Shown piece by piece: positions 15,637 to 25,167 of a stretch of 64,000 nucleotides of DNA; position 1 is the stretch's first letter; the number at the start of each line of letters is the position of its first letter. A program made the position numbers and the translations under genes. The DNA comes from JAPPKS01 sp963667895 (GTDB taxonomy: Bacteria; Poribacteria; WGA-4E; PCPOR2b), in contig OZ245030.1 of the NCBI GenBank assembly GCA_965223985.1, positions 2,480,001-2,544,000 on the forward strand, given 5' to 3'. The notes below the pieces were generated by a model, which was given only the letters and a program-made list of their open reading frames with translations, ran no database searches and was not told where the DNA came from.

Positions 15637-16197
15637 ATGATCCCTGATGAAGTCTATGTTCAAAAAACTATCGAAGGGGATGTAGAATCATTTAATGAGC
15701 TTGTGCAGCGTCATCATGCCAGAATCTACGGGTTAGCTTATCGTATGCTCACCAATCCTGAAGATGCGGCGGACGCAACACAAGAAGCGTTTTTGGAAGC
15801 TTATAAATCGATAAAATCATTCCAATTCCAATCGAAGTTTTCGACGTGGTTGTACCGAGTCGCAATTAATACTTGCCAACAATACATCCGCAAATCTGAC
15901 TCTCGAGTGCGTACACTATCGGCTTACACAAAAAACGTTGAAGAAAACTGCGCTCAATATGATAGTGATTGTCCGGATCAGATTTTGGTGAAATCCGAGG
16001 GCGACCGGGTCGTACAAGAGGCAATCAATCAGTTGCCGCCTAAGCAGCGGCTGGTTGTTAGTCTGTTTTACATGCAGCATCTGAAATATCATGAGATTGC
16101 TGAAGTGCTAGACTGCCCAGAGGGTACAGTGGCATCGCGTTTGAATACGGCTATAAAAAACCTCAAGTCCAAACTGAAAAATCCACATCACCTATAA
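15637..16197 (+). CDS. ECF-type sigma factor (RpoE/SigW-like)
   Basis: Starting from ATG at 15637 (MIPDEVYVQKTIEGD), the 186-residue product has region 2 (FNELVQRHHARIYGLAYRML, ATQEAFLEAYKS, FSTWLYRVAINTC) and region 4 (INQLPPKQRLVVSLFYMQHL, YHEIAEVLDCPEGTVASRL). An upstream TTG at 15601 is a weaker alternative. The next gene, 24 bases downstream, is a zinc-binding anti-sigma factor, so this is a classic sigma/anti-sigma pair responding to an envelope or redox cue. It is divergent from the matrixin-array sigma factor. Confidence 0.9.
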   Translation: MIPDEVYVQKTIEGDVESFNELVQRHHARIYGLAYRMLTNPEDAADATQEAFLEAYKSIKSFQFQSKFSTWLYRVAINTCQQYIRKSDSRVRTLSAYTKNVEENCAQYDSDCPDQILVKSEGDRVVQEAINQLPPKQRLVVSLFYMQHLKYHEIAEVLDCPEGTVASRLNTAIKNLKSKLKNPHHL

Positions 16198-16221
16198 TCC
16201 ATACGAAATGAGGGGACGGCT

Positions 16222-16746
16222 ATGGACCTCGATTGCAAACGTGTTATTGAAAATCTGAGTCTACACTCGAATCCGGACCTGACGCATCAAGAGAGAGCTG
16301 AACTCAAAAAACATCTCGTCGAATGCCAAATCTGTCAGAAGGAATATGAAGAGATGTTGCATACGGTGGCAGTTCTTGAAAGCCTTCCTGCTCTTGAACC
16401 GCCTCCGGATCTCATTGGACGAACTCAAGCACGAATTACCCAGGAACACCGGCGACTTCGATTGGCTTTCTTTGCCAATCCACTCGCCCGTATCCTTAGC
16501 CTTCTGAAGCTAGGACCTAATCCGACTGTAGTCAATTGTACAGCGATGCTATTCTACTTGATGTTGACAGTCTTTCTAGTGAAGCTGACCTTTTTTGACG
16601 CGACAGAACCAACGTCGGTGAGTACACCCGATAAGTCTTTGCAGCCACATCCACAGATTGTGTCGTTGGGTTCGATTAAGGCAACCGTACAACGCATTGG
16701 GACAGGGGAAGAGAAGCCCGAAGAGGTTTCAGCCAAACCTGAATAG
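16222..16746 (+). CDS. Membrane-bound zinc-finger anti-sigma factor
   Basis: A 174-residue protein. Its N-terminal domain has the ZAS-type motif KKHLVECQICQKEYEE (HxxxCxxC), which binds the partner sigma factor. A linker leads to one membrane span (about residues 110-128, TAMLFYLMLTVFLVKL) and a short outer tail of about 45 residues rich in Pro and Glu, with no sensor fold. It is cotranscribed with the sigma gene just upstream. A terminator follows at 16820-16856. Confidence 0.85.
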   Translation: MDLDCKRVIENLSLHSNPDLTHQERAELKKHLVECQICQKEYEEMLHTVAVLESLPALEPPPDLIGRTQARITQEHRRLRLAFFANPLARILSLLKLGPNPTVVNCTAMLFYLMLTVFLVKLTFFDATEPTSVSTPDKSLQPHPQIVSLGSIKATVQRIGTGEEKPEEVSAKPE

Positions 16747-16819
16747 ATGCCGGGAATTTCGCTTTATCGAATCAACACATTGACAATTTGCGTCGAGCAA
16801 CATCTATAACATTTTTGTT

Positions 16820-16856
16820 AAAAGAGGCATGGGTCATGTGACCTATGCCTCTTTTC
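16820..16856 (+). terminator. Rho-independent terminator after sigma/anti-sigma genes
   Basis: AAAAGAGGCATGGGTCA pairs with TGACCTATGCCTCTTTT, with one G-T pair in the stem, and ends in TTTT. It lies about 75 bases after the anti-sigma stop codon. Confidence 0.8.
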
Positions 16857-17534
16857 GTATCTGTTCACAGAATGCTTTCGCTGCATATCCATTCTCCTGT
16901 CTTACCGCTTTTCAGTTGACCAATCCGTTTGTGAAGCAGTATAATGTCATCACTTTTTCAATCTGTCAGTCAACTCGCTGCTCATGATGAAATCTCCGAA
17001 ACATGCAGCGGGGTTTCTACGTTGTAGTTTTCTTGAAAGATAAATACTCATAGTAACACCCTTTATGCGCCCGGTCCTCACATTAGACATCTTTCCAAAA
17101 TAATCTCGGAGCCCGATGTAATCTACCTTTGCTCTGATTGTCTTGGGAATAACGTCAATCGTCAGAACTCCAATGCCAGTTGAGTTCTGTCCATTACATC
17201 GAGTTTGTTAGGAAAGATGTCTATGCAAGGAAGCCCAGTACGCGAAACTAAATCGGGTTCTACGATATGGTTTGAGAAAGCAAATTATATGCCAATAGGT
17301 AATCTACTTCAATCTTGGGCCAGGCAAACCTGATGCATCAAGGTCTGCGAACTGTTTGAGATACTTCATTAAGAAAGATAAACTTGGCACCAAACGGTGC
17401 AGTTTGAACCAGCTCTTGCACAGATTCGTGCACCTCCCGATATCACGGGGTCATTGAAACAATCCGCTCTTTAGTTTTTCAACAGATTTCTATCTATAAA
17501 TGTAAATGGCTGGCTATAGTATGGTGTTTCAGAA
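16857..17534. other. Intergenic stretch holding a MITE
   Basis: No gene is seen. It contains the 138-bp MITE at 17085-17222 and otherwise unremarkable AT-rich sequence. Confidence 0.55.
17085..17222. mobile_element. MITE sharing ends with the IS at 2686-3684
   Basis: The left end AGACATCTTTCCAAAATA equals the IS end; the right end is the complement of AGACATCTTTCC. Both arms also carry CGATGTAAT further in. At 138 bp with no coding capacity, it is probably moved by the same transposase. A clear target repeat is not seen at its edges. Confidence 0.65.
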
Positions 17535-18359
17535 ATGAATCTCCGACCCAACGATTTTACCCTAGAAATCGGGAGCGGACACAATCCGAAAATTCGATCC
17601 GATGTCTTATGCGATAAGTTTATTGACGATGACACCCAGCGTGGAGGGCATATTGTCACTGATCGACCAGTTGTTGAAGCCGATGGACAGTATCTACCGT
17701 TTGCGGACGCCTCGTTTGATTATGTTATTTGCTCGCATGTTTTAGAGCATGTTGAGAATCCCGAGTTACTAATTTCTGAGCTTATGCGTGTTGCCTCACG
17801 GGGCTACATTGAAACGCCCTCCGAGATTGCTGAGTGGCTTTACGGTTGGCAATATCATAATTGGGTTATCAATTTAATCAATGGTCAGTTAATCATCAAA
17901 AAAAAGCTGACCAAAAATCCGTTCGGTCAGCTTTTCCACACGCTTGCAGCTCATGACAGAAATTTCGCCAAATTTCACGTCACCCACCATAACATCTTTC
18001 TTGTGAAGTATGAATGGGTGGGCAAAATCGACTATAAAATCCTCCCACCGGATAAATCTCCCCTAGATTTAGGTTCACCCGAAACGATTGATACGATGCT
18101 AAATCGGGCGAATTGTGTCCCACTGTGGAAAAGGTGGGTGCCGGTTGCGAAAAGCATCATTCCAAAACAGGTTATCTTCAGGACGAAGGCTTTTTTAGCT
18201 AGGCAACGTCGAAGACCGAAGAAAACGCTTCAAGAGATCGTCGTATGTCCGGTTTGTAAAGGACCGGTTAAGTGGGAAACTCATCAAATCTGCTGCGGAT
18301 ACTGCAATATCACGTATCCCATTATCCTTAGAATTGCTCGACTACGACCTCCGACGTAG
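17535..18359 (+). CDS. SAM-dependent methyltransferase with C-terminal zinc ribbon
   Basis: The 274-residue protein has a class I methyltransferase N-terminus: FTLEIGSGHNPKIRSD (motif I), YLPFADASFDYVICSHVLEHV (motifs III-IV of Methyltransf_11) and a short conserved ELMRVASRGYIETP. The C-terminal 40 residues form a Trm112-like zinc ribbon (VCPVCKGPVKW, CCGYCNITYPI). The substrate is unknown. A glycan or lipid target is suggested only by the nearby CapK-like and second methyltransferase genes. No clear ribosome site precedes the ATG. Confidence 0.75.
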   Translation: MNLRPNDFTLEIGSGHNPKIRSDVLCDKFIDDDTQRGGHIVTDRPVVEADGQYLPFADASFDYVICSHVLEHVENPELLISELMRVASRGYIETPSEIAEWLYGWQYHNWVINLINGQLIIKKKLTKNPFGQLFHTLAAHDRNFAKFHVTHHNIFLVKYEWVGKIDYKILPPDKSPLDLGSPETIDTMLNRANCVPLWKRWVPVAKSIIPKQVIFRTKAFLARQRRRPKKTLQEIVVCPVCKGPVKWETHQICCGYCNITYPIILRIARLRPPT

Positions 18360-18463
18360 TCAAGATTAGGGAAATGGCGATTACATCGGCGATGCCGAGA
18401 ATCTTCCTGAACTTGCTTCTCCAGAAAACTGACCGAATACTAGAATAAGGAGCCTTCATAGCA

Positions 18464-19435
18464 ATGGAAGACCTTCAAGATACAATCAATGATTGGGAAG
18501 AACGTAACGTCATTATTATCGGCGGCGGCACGGCTGGCTTTGCCGCTGGTGTCTACACCTCACGAGCAATGCTTGAACCGCTGCTCATTACCGGCGATGC
18601 ACTCGGCGGACAGCTCTCATTGACGTTAGATCTAGAGAACTATCCAGGCTTCTTTGGCACGGAAGCCGCAGAATTCATCCAAGGGATGCAGAAACAAGCT
18701 GAACGCTTTGGGACGGAAGTGCGGTTTGACAAGGTAATAGAAGTTAATTTCAATCGCCATCCATTCTATCTAAAGACTTACGAAAAGGAATATCACGCCA
18801 AGGCTGTCATCATCTGTACAGGTGCCTCACCTCGAACACTCAATATCCCCGGCGAAGCAGAATATGGTGGACGCGGCGTTTCCTACTGCGCAACGTGCGA
18901 TGGATTTTTCTTCCAGGACCAGCGCCTGATTGTTGTCGGTGGTGGCGATGCAGCGCTTGAGGAGGGGTTGTTCCTGACAAAGTATGCCTCAGAAGTTTAT
19001 GTGATTCACCGTCGAGATCAACTGCGTGCAAGCCAAATTATGCAGACACGCGCCTTCAAGAACGATAAGATGAAATTCATTTGGAACACGGTCATTGAAG
19101 AGATTCAGGGCGATGGCGGGAAAGTTACAGGAGCATTGCTCAAAAATGTGCAGACCGATGAAAAACAGGTGTTTCCTATCGATGGCGTGTTTATATTCAT
19201 CGGGCATATCCCGAATACAGACCTTTTCAAGGGAGTCATTGAGATGGACGAACAGGACTACATCGTCGCAGATAAACTCCAGCAGACCAATATCGAAGGT
19301 GTGTTTGCAGCAGGTGACGTGCACGATCACGTCTTTCGTCAGGCAATTACTGCTGCTGGCACGGGGGCAGCCGCAGCAATTTCGGCAGAGAAATTTATCG
19401 CTGCGTTGGAAAACCGGACCTATCCGGGACAGTAG
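18464..19435 (+). CDS. trxB: Thioredoxin reductase
   Basis: A 323-residue flavoprotein of usual TrxB length. It has the FAD site IIGGGTAGFAAGVYTSRA (Thr replaces the common Pro), the redox-active CATCDG with a preceding GGRGVSY, the NADPH site VVGGGDAALEEG, the HRRDQLRA basic motif that reads NADPH phosphate, and GVFAAGDVHDHVFRQ near the C-terminus. It would reduce thioredoxin with NADPH in the cytoplasm. AAGGAG lies about 12 bases upstream of the ATG. It stands alone between a methyltransferase and a PaaK-like gene. Confidence 0.92.
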   Translation: MEDLQDTINDWEERNVIIIGGGTAGFAAGVYTSRAMLEPLLITGDALGGQLSLTLDLENYPGFFGTEAAEFIQGMQKQAERFGTEVRFDKVIEVNFNRHPFYLKTYEKEYHAKAVIICTGASPRTLNIPGEAEYGGRGVSYCATCDGFFFQDQRLIVVGGGDAALEEGLFLTKYASEVYVIHRRDQLRASQIMQTRAFKNDKMKFIWNTVIEEIQGDGGKVTGALLKNVQTDEKQVFPIDGVFIFIGHIPNTDLFKGVIEMDEQDYIVADKLQQTNIEGVFAAGDVHDHVFRQAITAAGTGAAAAISAEKFIAALENRTYPGQ

Positions 19436-19594
19436 GTATTAGAGGTTCATCGCATCGATACAAAGGCTTCCGTAACATAAGTTATCGTCTTACGCTGCAT
19501 TCGCCCGACATCTTTTGACATTTACGTGGAAGGTTGTAGCAGGTTAGAAGATTAGGACCAATACCCTTCGGCGGAGACGCCCGCAGCCCGACAC

Positions 19595-21031
19595 TTGACC
19601 GAGTTTGCCGAAAGAAGGGTTCATCAACAAGATAAAGGAGCTTCGTCGGAAATTTCTCTCAATATGTCAATCTTTCGGAACACCAAAACGACTTTCTCAA
19701 AATCAGCGTGGTGTGCATATAACACCTACCGCCAAGGTGCGCATTTTCGACAAAACTTCGCCGAAACAGAAGAGCGATTGAACGGCAGCCGTAAGGCAAT
19801 CGTCGAATTTCAGTGGAAGCGCGTCAGAAGGATGCTCGAACATGCGTATGAAACGACGACGTACTATCGCGCCCTATTTGAATCGCTGAGAATGAGACCC
19901 GAAGCCATTCAAAATCCATTAGATTTCCCACGGATTCCTACGCTGGAGAAATCAACTATTCGCATGCGGTTAGACGATTTTATCTCCACGGCATTCTCAA
20001 AAAATCAGCTCAAGCAGAACGCCACAGGTGGATCGTCGGGCACCCCGTTAATCTTCTATCAGGATAGGGGATATTGGAATAAGCGTAATCTGAGCGTCTA
20101 CTACTTCGATCAATGGGCAGGTTGGGATTTCGGAGAGCGGCAACTAATCATATGGGGACTGCCCGCAAATCGCTCAAAGGCGAGTGGTGCGAAGGAACAA
20201 CTGAATAATTACTGGAGGAATCACTGGTGGTTTAATGGGTTCAACATGACCGAGGAGAAGATGGTAAATGTCTTCAAGAAGATGGAGAGGTGGCGCCCTC
20301 AATCGGTTCTCGCGTATGCGTCGTCGCTATTTCACTTTGCACAATACCTACATCAAACCGGACTCACTCCGGACTGGGGGCTTAAAGGCATCATCTCCTC
20401 CGCAGAGATGATGTATCCGCACTACCGCCAACTTGCCGAGCAGGTTTTTCAAGCACAAGTCTATAACCGCTATGGGAGTCGGGAAGTTGGGCTCATCGCT
20501 ATGGAGTGCAGCGCTGGGCGAATGCATATCAATTGTAATGACCTTTACCTCGAAATTGATAGCGATGAACCTTATACACAACCCGGCGAAATTATCGTCA
20601 CCCAACTGAACAACTACGGCATGCCGTTTATACGCTACCGGATCGGCGATGTAGGCGTGCTGTCCGACGAGGTTTGTCCGTGCGGGAATTGCACCCCAAT
20701 TCTGGGAGATTTAATGGGGCGGACGACAGCGATGTTCCACAGCAAAGATGGGCGGAGGATACAGGGTGGGTTTTTTACCCAACAGTTTTACGGGATAAAG
20801 ACGGTAAATCAATTTCAATTAATCCAAGAAAGCTACGAGTTGTGTAAGCTGAAACTAGTGGTAGACGACGCATTTACGGATGATTCGCTCGGATGGATTA
20901 TACACAGAATCAAAGACGCGCTTGGAGCAAATGTACAAGTTGAGACCGATTTTGTCGAGAAAATCCTTCAGCCGCCATCTGGCAAAATGGCGTATACCAT
21001 TTCGAAGGTGATGGATGAAAAGCATCGTTGA
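19595..21031 (+). CDS. PaaK/CapK-like adenylate-forming enzyme
   Basis: A product of up to 478 residues with the AMP-binding P-loop NATGGSSGTPLIFYQ, SAEMMYPHYRQLAEQVF then YNRYGSREVGLIAMEC (motif around the adenylation site), and RYRIGDVGVL near the C-terminal domain hinge. This matches the phenylacetate-CoA ligase / CapK family, which activates carboxylic acids as acyl-AMP. CapK-type members sit in polysaccharide clusters, and the two flanking methyltransferases fit that, but the acid is unknown. The start is uncertain: TTG at 19595 or ATG at 19664, neither with a good ribosome site. Confidence 0.8.
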   Translation: MTEFAERRVHQQDKGASSEISLNMSIFRNTKTTFSKSAWCAYNTYRQGAHFRQNFAETEERLNGSRKAIVEFQWKRVRRMLEHAYETTTYYRALFESLRMRPEAIQNPLDFPRIPTLEKSTIRMRLDDFISTAFSKNQLKQNATGGSSGTPLIFYQDRGYWNKRNLSVYYFDQWAGWDFGERQLIIWGLPANRSKASGAKEQLNNYWRNHWWFNGFNMTEEKMVNVFKKMERWRPQSVLAYASSLFHFAQYLHQTGLTPDWGLKGIISSAEMMYPHYRQLAEQVFQAQVYNRYGSREVGLIAMECSAGRMHINCNDLYLEIDSDEPYTQPGEIIVTQLNNYGMPFIRYRIGDVGVLSDEVCPCGNCTPILGDLMGRTTAMFHSKDGRRIQGGFFTQQFYGIKTVNQFQLIQESYELCKLKLVVDDAFTDDSLGWIIHRIKDALGANVQVETDFVEKILQPPSGKMAYTISKVMDEKHR

Positions 21032-21169
21032 TTGCCGTTTTTCGAGCGCCTCTACTCAGATAAGATGTTCGATGCAATTCGCCGAGCACCGTCTATCGTT
21101 CCCCTCTGCCCGGTAGCAATAACGGTTACAAGCGTGCGGTTGGATGGTAGTGCGTAGAGCCGACGCACC

Positions 21170-21943
21170 TCATTTGGTATTCGGTGAGACTTCAGCAGTG
21201 CTCCTGTATTTTGCACAATCGGTATTGGGGAGAGTCGGCTTCTGTCCAACAAAGTAAACGGCCGACGCCAGAATGTGCGAATGTTTATTGCGCATCAATA
21301 GATAGTCCAACCACACCGCCGGGAACGTCAGCCAGCCCACAATCAGCGAAATCAGCTTCGCTAATAGCAGGTTCCCAAAAGAGAAAGCAAGACCGATATA
21401 TTCTCGAAAAATCCAATGTAGCGACGCAGTTGGACCCGCGCAGTCGCCTCCCTCGATCTTCGTGAATGCCCTGAACAGGTAGTTAAAACCGGGCACCGTA
21501 TACCGCTGATAATCGTGCGGCGAAGCGTGAAATGCTTGCAAGAACGGCACGCCAGCGCACACATATCCCCCATCTTTGAGCGTCCGATAGATTTCGACGA
21601 CCACCTTTTTGGGTTCCCGAACATGCTCAAGTACTGCTTCGGTAATCACCGCGTCGAAGACCTGATTCTTGAACGGTAAGAAATGCCCGTCAGCCAAGAG
21701 GTCAACATGAGGAGTCGCTTCAATTTCAAGATTGATCGCGTTGGGCGCACGCCGATCCATGCCGGAACCGAGATCGAGGATTTTTGCTTGAGGTCCGACT
21801 AGGCGGATAATCCCTTTTACAGCTTTCTCCCAACGCGGTGCGGGATACGGACAGCCCATGAAAATCGATAGGAGACGAGATTGACGTAATCGACCTTTGA
21901 TTCGAGAGATACGGTCTGATGGAGGGGACTTTTGGGACGACAT
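21170..21943 (-). CDS. SAM-dependent methyltransferase (Methyltransf_11)
   Basis: A 257-residue product with motif I AKILDLGSGMDRRAP, acidic motif II INLEIEATPHVDLLADG, and VFDAVITEAVLEHVREPKK, followed by a YRTLKDGGYVCAGVPF strand. The residues GVPFLQAFHASPHDYQRYT are typical of methyltransferases in glycan and natural product clusters. A hydrophobic segment near residues 175-215 suggests membrane association. It is convergent with the PaaK/CapK-like gene. Substrate unknown. Confidence 0.8.
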   Translation of the reverse strand: MSSQKSPPSDRISRIKGRLRQSRLLSIFMGCPYPAPRWEKAVKGIIRLVGPQAKILDLGSGMDRRAPNAINLEIEATPHVDLLADGHFLPFKNQVFDAVITEAVLEHVREPKKVVVEIYRTLKDGGYVCAGVPFLQAFHASPHDYQRYTVPGFNYLFRAFTKIEGGDCAGPTASLHWIFREYIGLAFSFGNLLLAKLISLIVGWLTFPAVWLDYLLMRNKHSHILASAVYFVGQKPTLPNTDCAKYRSTAEVSPNTK

Positions 21944-22296
21944 TAAAGATTAGGAATGTCCGTCGGAGCAGTACGCGCAAAATACAAGGTGATGCTGGGA
22001 CATCTTAGGAATGATCGGGAACGACAAGAGCCGAATACCTTTCGAATTCTCTCTGTCAAGAGTTGTTCATCAGCGATGCGGAAAATGTTCTAAGTATTTC
22101 GATTAGTATATTGCACCCTCCTAACCTTGTCAAGCTGATTCCTAAACAGTCAGCGTCTTCTGGATGTGCGTCGAATTTCACATTTTTGACTTTTTACGAT
22201 GAATCGGGTATAATTATCATCGTCACGACTTGTTTTGAAGTTTTCAAGTGTGCGGAGATTCTGCATTAACACCTCAAAAATCAGGAGGAATATTCA
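21944..22296. other. Intergenic, upstream of the DUF1326-like gene
   Basis: About 350 bp with no gene seen. AT-rich sequence near 22190-22260 probably carries the promoters for the two divergent flanking genes; no boxes are assigned. Confidence 0.4.
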
Positions 22297-22950
22297 ATGA
22301 AGAAGGTGTGGACCTTAACCGCAGTTGCGCTTCTATTTACAGTTACAAGTGCGTTTGCAACGCAGGCGGCAACCGTGCGAGGCGATTATCTGGAAGCGCG
22401 TTCCGTCAGCGTCTACGTCGGGGCGTGTCACGCTCAGTCTGAGTTTGTCGAAGGTGGGAGAGAGGCAACGCTTGTTTGGAATATCCACCAAGGCGAGTGG
22501 AACGGTGTCTCACTCGATAATTTAACCGTTGTTGCCGTTGTGACTGCGAAGAACAATCTCGAAGTCGATACCGAAAGCCGCCGCAGCGTATTATATTTCG
22601 ACACCAAGGCGACGTTAGAACAACGTGCTGCGCTGGTCGACTTGATAAAAACCAAACGCAGTGCGGTTGTGGGAGCGGTTGTCAGCACGCAAATCGCGAC
22701 CATCGCATTCACCAAACAGGATATGGAATATGAACTTCGTGTCGGCGAAGTGCTTTCCCTATCCGCTTTGCGCAATCCTTGCGAGTATTGTACCCAGCCG
22801 CATGAGGTCTGGTACAAGCCCCTGGAAACGATTGACACCGCCGTTGTCGGCAAATCCAATCTCTACCGGTATAAGGATACAATTCTCCCTGTTACGTGGA
22901 ATCGGAGCGAACCGTCGAACAACATTTTCGTCGGGGGCTTCACGATGTAA
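22297..22950 (+). CDS. Secreted DUF1326-like protein
   Basis: A 217-residue protein with a clear signal peptide (MKKVWTLTAVALLFTVTSAFA) and a strong AGGAGG site. The mature part shows RGDYLEARSVSVYVGAC, WNIHQGEWNGVSLDNLTVVA and FDTKATLEQRAALVDLI, the order expected for DUF1326. It carries a C-x2-C (NPCEYCTQPHEVWY) that may bind metal or form a disulfide. The family has no established biochemical role. It appears as a single-gene unit. Confidence 0.55.
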   Translation: MKKVWTLTAVALLFTVTSAFATQAATVRGDYLEARSVSVYVGACHAQSEFVEGGREATLVWNIHQGEWNGVSLDNLTVVAVVTAKNNLEVDTESRRSVLYFDTKATLEQRAALVDLIKTKRSAVVGAVVSTQIATIAFTKQDMEYELRVGEVLSLSALRNPCEYCTQPHEVWYKPLETIDTAVVGKSNLYRYKDTILPVTWNRSEPSNNIFVGGFTM

Positions 22951-23121
22951 ATTGTCTTCCACCCCTTGCCTTTGCATGGGCTTACGATTGCCCGATAAAT
23001 CCCCGGAGCGGGTGCGGAAAACGCTGGTCGGGTTATGGCCCGCCGATCCTGCCTGATTGATCTATAAACTGTGCTTCCGATGGCGGACTGGGTGCGGGCT
23101 TCATCAGAGCGATGGTCGTCT

Positions 23122-24483
23122 CTACCTTAACTCTCTCAGCCATTGCTTAATTAAGCGACTGAGTTCCGTATCACCCACGTCTTCGGCAAGGTTCAGGGCG
23201 GTATTGTAGTCGATGACAGCTGCGGTGTTTTGTCCTAGCTTTTCCTTGGCAATGCCTCGATTGGCGTAGGCTTTGGTATAATCGGGTTTGAGTCGTATGG
23301 CAGTGTCAAAGTCAGCGATGGCGTCGAAGTATTGTCCGAGCTTGCCCTTTTCAACGCCTCGATTGAGGTAAACACCGACATAATCAGGTTTGAGTCGTAT
23401 GGCGGTGTCATAGTCAGCGATGGCGTCGAAGTGTTGTCCGAGCTTGCCCTTGGCATTGCCCCGACCGAGGTAGGCATCGGCATCATCGGGTTTGAGACGG
23501 ATGGCGGCGTCGTAGTCTTTAATGGCGTCGAAGTGTTGTCCGAGCATACCCTTGTCAACGCCCCGATTGAGGTAGGCATCGGCATCATCGGGTTTGAGAC
23601 GGATGGCGGTGTCGTAGTCAGCGATAGCGTCGAAGTATTGTCCTAAGTCAACCTTTGCATTGCCCCGTGAGGAATAGTAGCGAGGATTGTTCGGTTCGAG
23701 CCGTATTGCAGTGTCGTACGCAGCGATGGCGGACCGATATTTACCGGGAGAGTCCAGCACAATACCAACACTGTGATCGATTATGCCTCGGTTAAAGTAG
23801 GTTTCGGCAGACAGTGATGTTTTACTTTGCGAAAACGGTTTGGGTACCCCCGACCGCACGACGAGTGCTTTGAGATAATTTGACGGAATGGCGAAATTGA
23901 GATTCTGCCCACCGCGGAAAATCGCCACGGAAATTCCAATTACCTCGCCCACTTCGTTTAGGACGGGCCCGCCGCTGCTTCCCGGAGAAATCGGGGCGGT
24001 GAACTGAAGACGCTTGCGCGTTTTAGCCTCTCGGATGCTACTGATGACCCCCTGCGAGAATGTACCATCCAACCCCCGTGGGTTGCCCACGGCGTAAACC
24101 GATTCACCAACCTGAACGGCATCACTGTCACCCAGAGAAAGCGCGGGGACGTCCAAAGCCGAGACTTTTATTATGACGAGGTCATTGCCGTCATCCCTCG
24201 CAGTGATGCCTTCGATGGCGTACTTCGCGTCCTGACCGACGCGTTTTGCGTAGCCTTTTGCGGCGTCTTCAATGACGTGGAGGTTAGTTGCCACTAACCC
24301 TTTGCGGACGAAGAATCCACTTCCCATTCCAAGCGCCCCACCGTCGGCATCCTCCATCACCAAAAGCACCGTAGCGTCTAACGCTTTCTTGGCAATCTGC
24401 TGTGGCGTTTGGGCGGTTGCCACGATGGCGACAAGCATGAGATTCGCTGTAATATAACTTAGCAGTAATTTAGTCTGATTCAT
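23122..24483 (-). CDS. Secreted DegP-like serine protease with TPR repeats
   Basis: The start at 24483 (MNQTKLLLSYITANL) has GGGAGAA just upstream. The 453-residue protein has a signal peptide, a trypsin-like domain (about residues 30-210) with catalytic His in ATNLHVIED, Asp in DDGNDLVIIKV and Ser in ISPGSSGGPVLNE, and then six TPR repeats (about 250-440). There is no PDZ domain; TPRs replace it. The repeats are nearly identical at the DNA level with a 102-bp period (for example 23471 and 23573), indicating recent expansion. It is likely an envelope quality-control or substrate-scaffolded protease. Confidence 0.88.
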   Translation of the reverse strand: MNQTKLLLSYITANLMLVAIVATAQTPQQIAKKALDATVLLVMEDADGGALGMGSGFFVRKGLVATNLHVIEDAAKGYAKRVGQDAKYAIEGITARDDGNDLVIIKVSALDVPALSLGDSDAVQVGESVYAVGNPRGLDGTFSQGVISSIREAKTRKRLQFTAPISPGSSGGPVLNEVGEVIGISVAIFRGGQNLNFAIPSNYLKALVVRSGVPKPFSQSKTSLSAETYFNRGIIDHSVGIVLDSPGKYRSAIAAYDTAIRLEPNNPRYYSSRGNAKVDLGQYFDAIADYDTAIRLKPDDADAYLNRGVDKGMLGQHFDAIKDYDAAIRLKPDDADAYLGRGNAKGKLGQHFDAIADYDTAIRLKPDYVGVYLNRGVEKGKLGQYFDAIADFDTAIRLKPDYTKAYANRGIAKEKLGQNTAAVIDYNTALNLAEDVGDTELSRLIKQWLRELR

Positions 24484-24495
24484 CTGTTCTCCCAT

Positions 24496-25167
24496 CTGAG
24501 AAACCAGCGGTCAGTGGGCCGTGAATAGAGTATGTATGAGATTCGCCTCTACAAGCAATTATCGCATAAACTTACCACTTAATCAAGGTGTTTTTGTCTG
24601 TTGATTGTTATGTTGAGATGCGAAGCAACGACGGTGTAATGCTCGGGACACACGTACTTTTAGCTCTGCCGTAAGATTTCCCTAAAAGAAAGATATCAAG
24701 AGATAGATAGTCGTTGCTTATAACGAGTTTGCCGTCAACATGTTCACGACTTACCATTACGCGTAGAAAATAACCCTCCCTTTGTCGGTCCATTGGGAAT
24801 TTTCGATCCAGAATTTGTCTTCGTTAAGCGATGTGGATGTGCGAATTTTACAATTCTCCTGAAATGGATTCAAGCAAAAGTCATAAGAGTGCCAAGTCAA
24901 CTTGCGCCTTTTACTTATTTACTAACCGGTATTTCCCCAAACGCAGGAATCTAGTGGGGTTATCGCTTGAATGTAAACCTTTCCTTTCGCAGACATTATC
25001 TGCATAACGTGACATCGCGGCTGCTTAACGATAGACCCAATGACCTCCGCAATACTAAGACCGCCGCATTGACATAAGGCTCCGCTTGTGATATACTGCG
25101 CGCAGGAAAAATCTTCTGAGCTTGCTCAAATGGGTGTACCGAAATTCAAGAGGGAGAATGGATTATC
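24496..25167. other. Intergenic, nothing recognised
   Basis: About 670 bp without a credible gene. A GAGGGAGAATGG stretch near its end is the ribosome site region for the Gfo/Idh gene. Confidence 0.5.

Noticed and set aside
23235..23646. Antisense and shifted frames over the TPR region
   Set aside because: They arise from the 102-bp repeat period of the protease gene and have no independent start signals.
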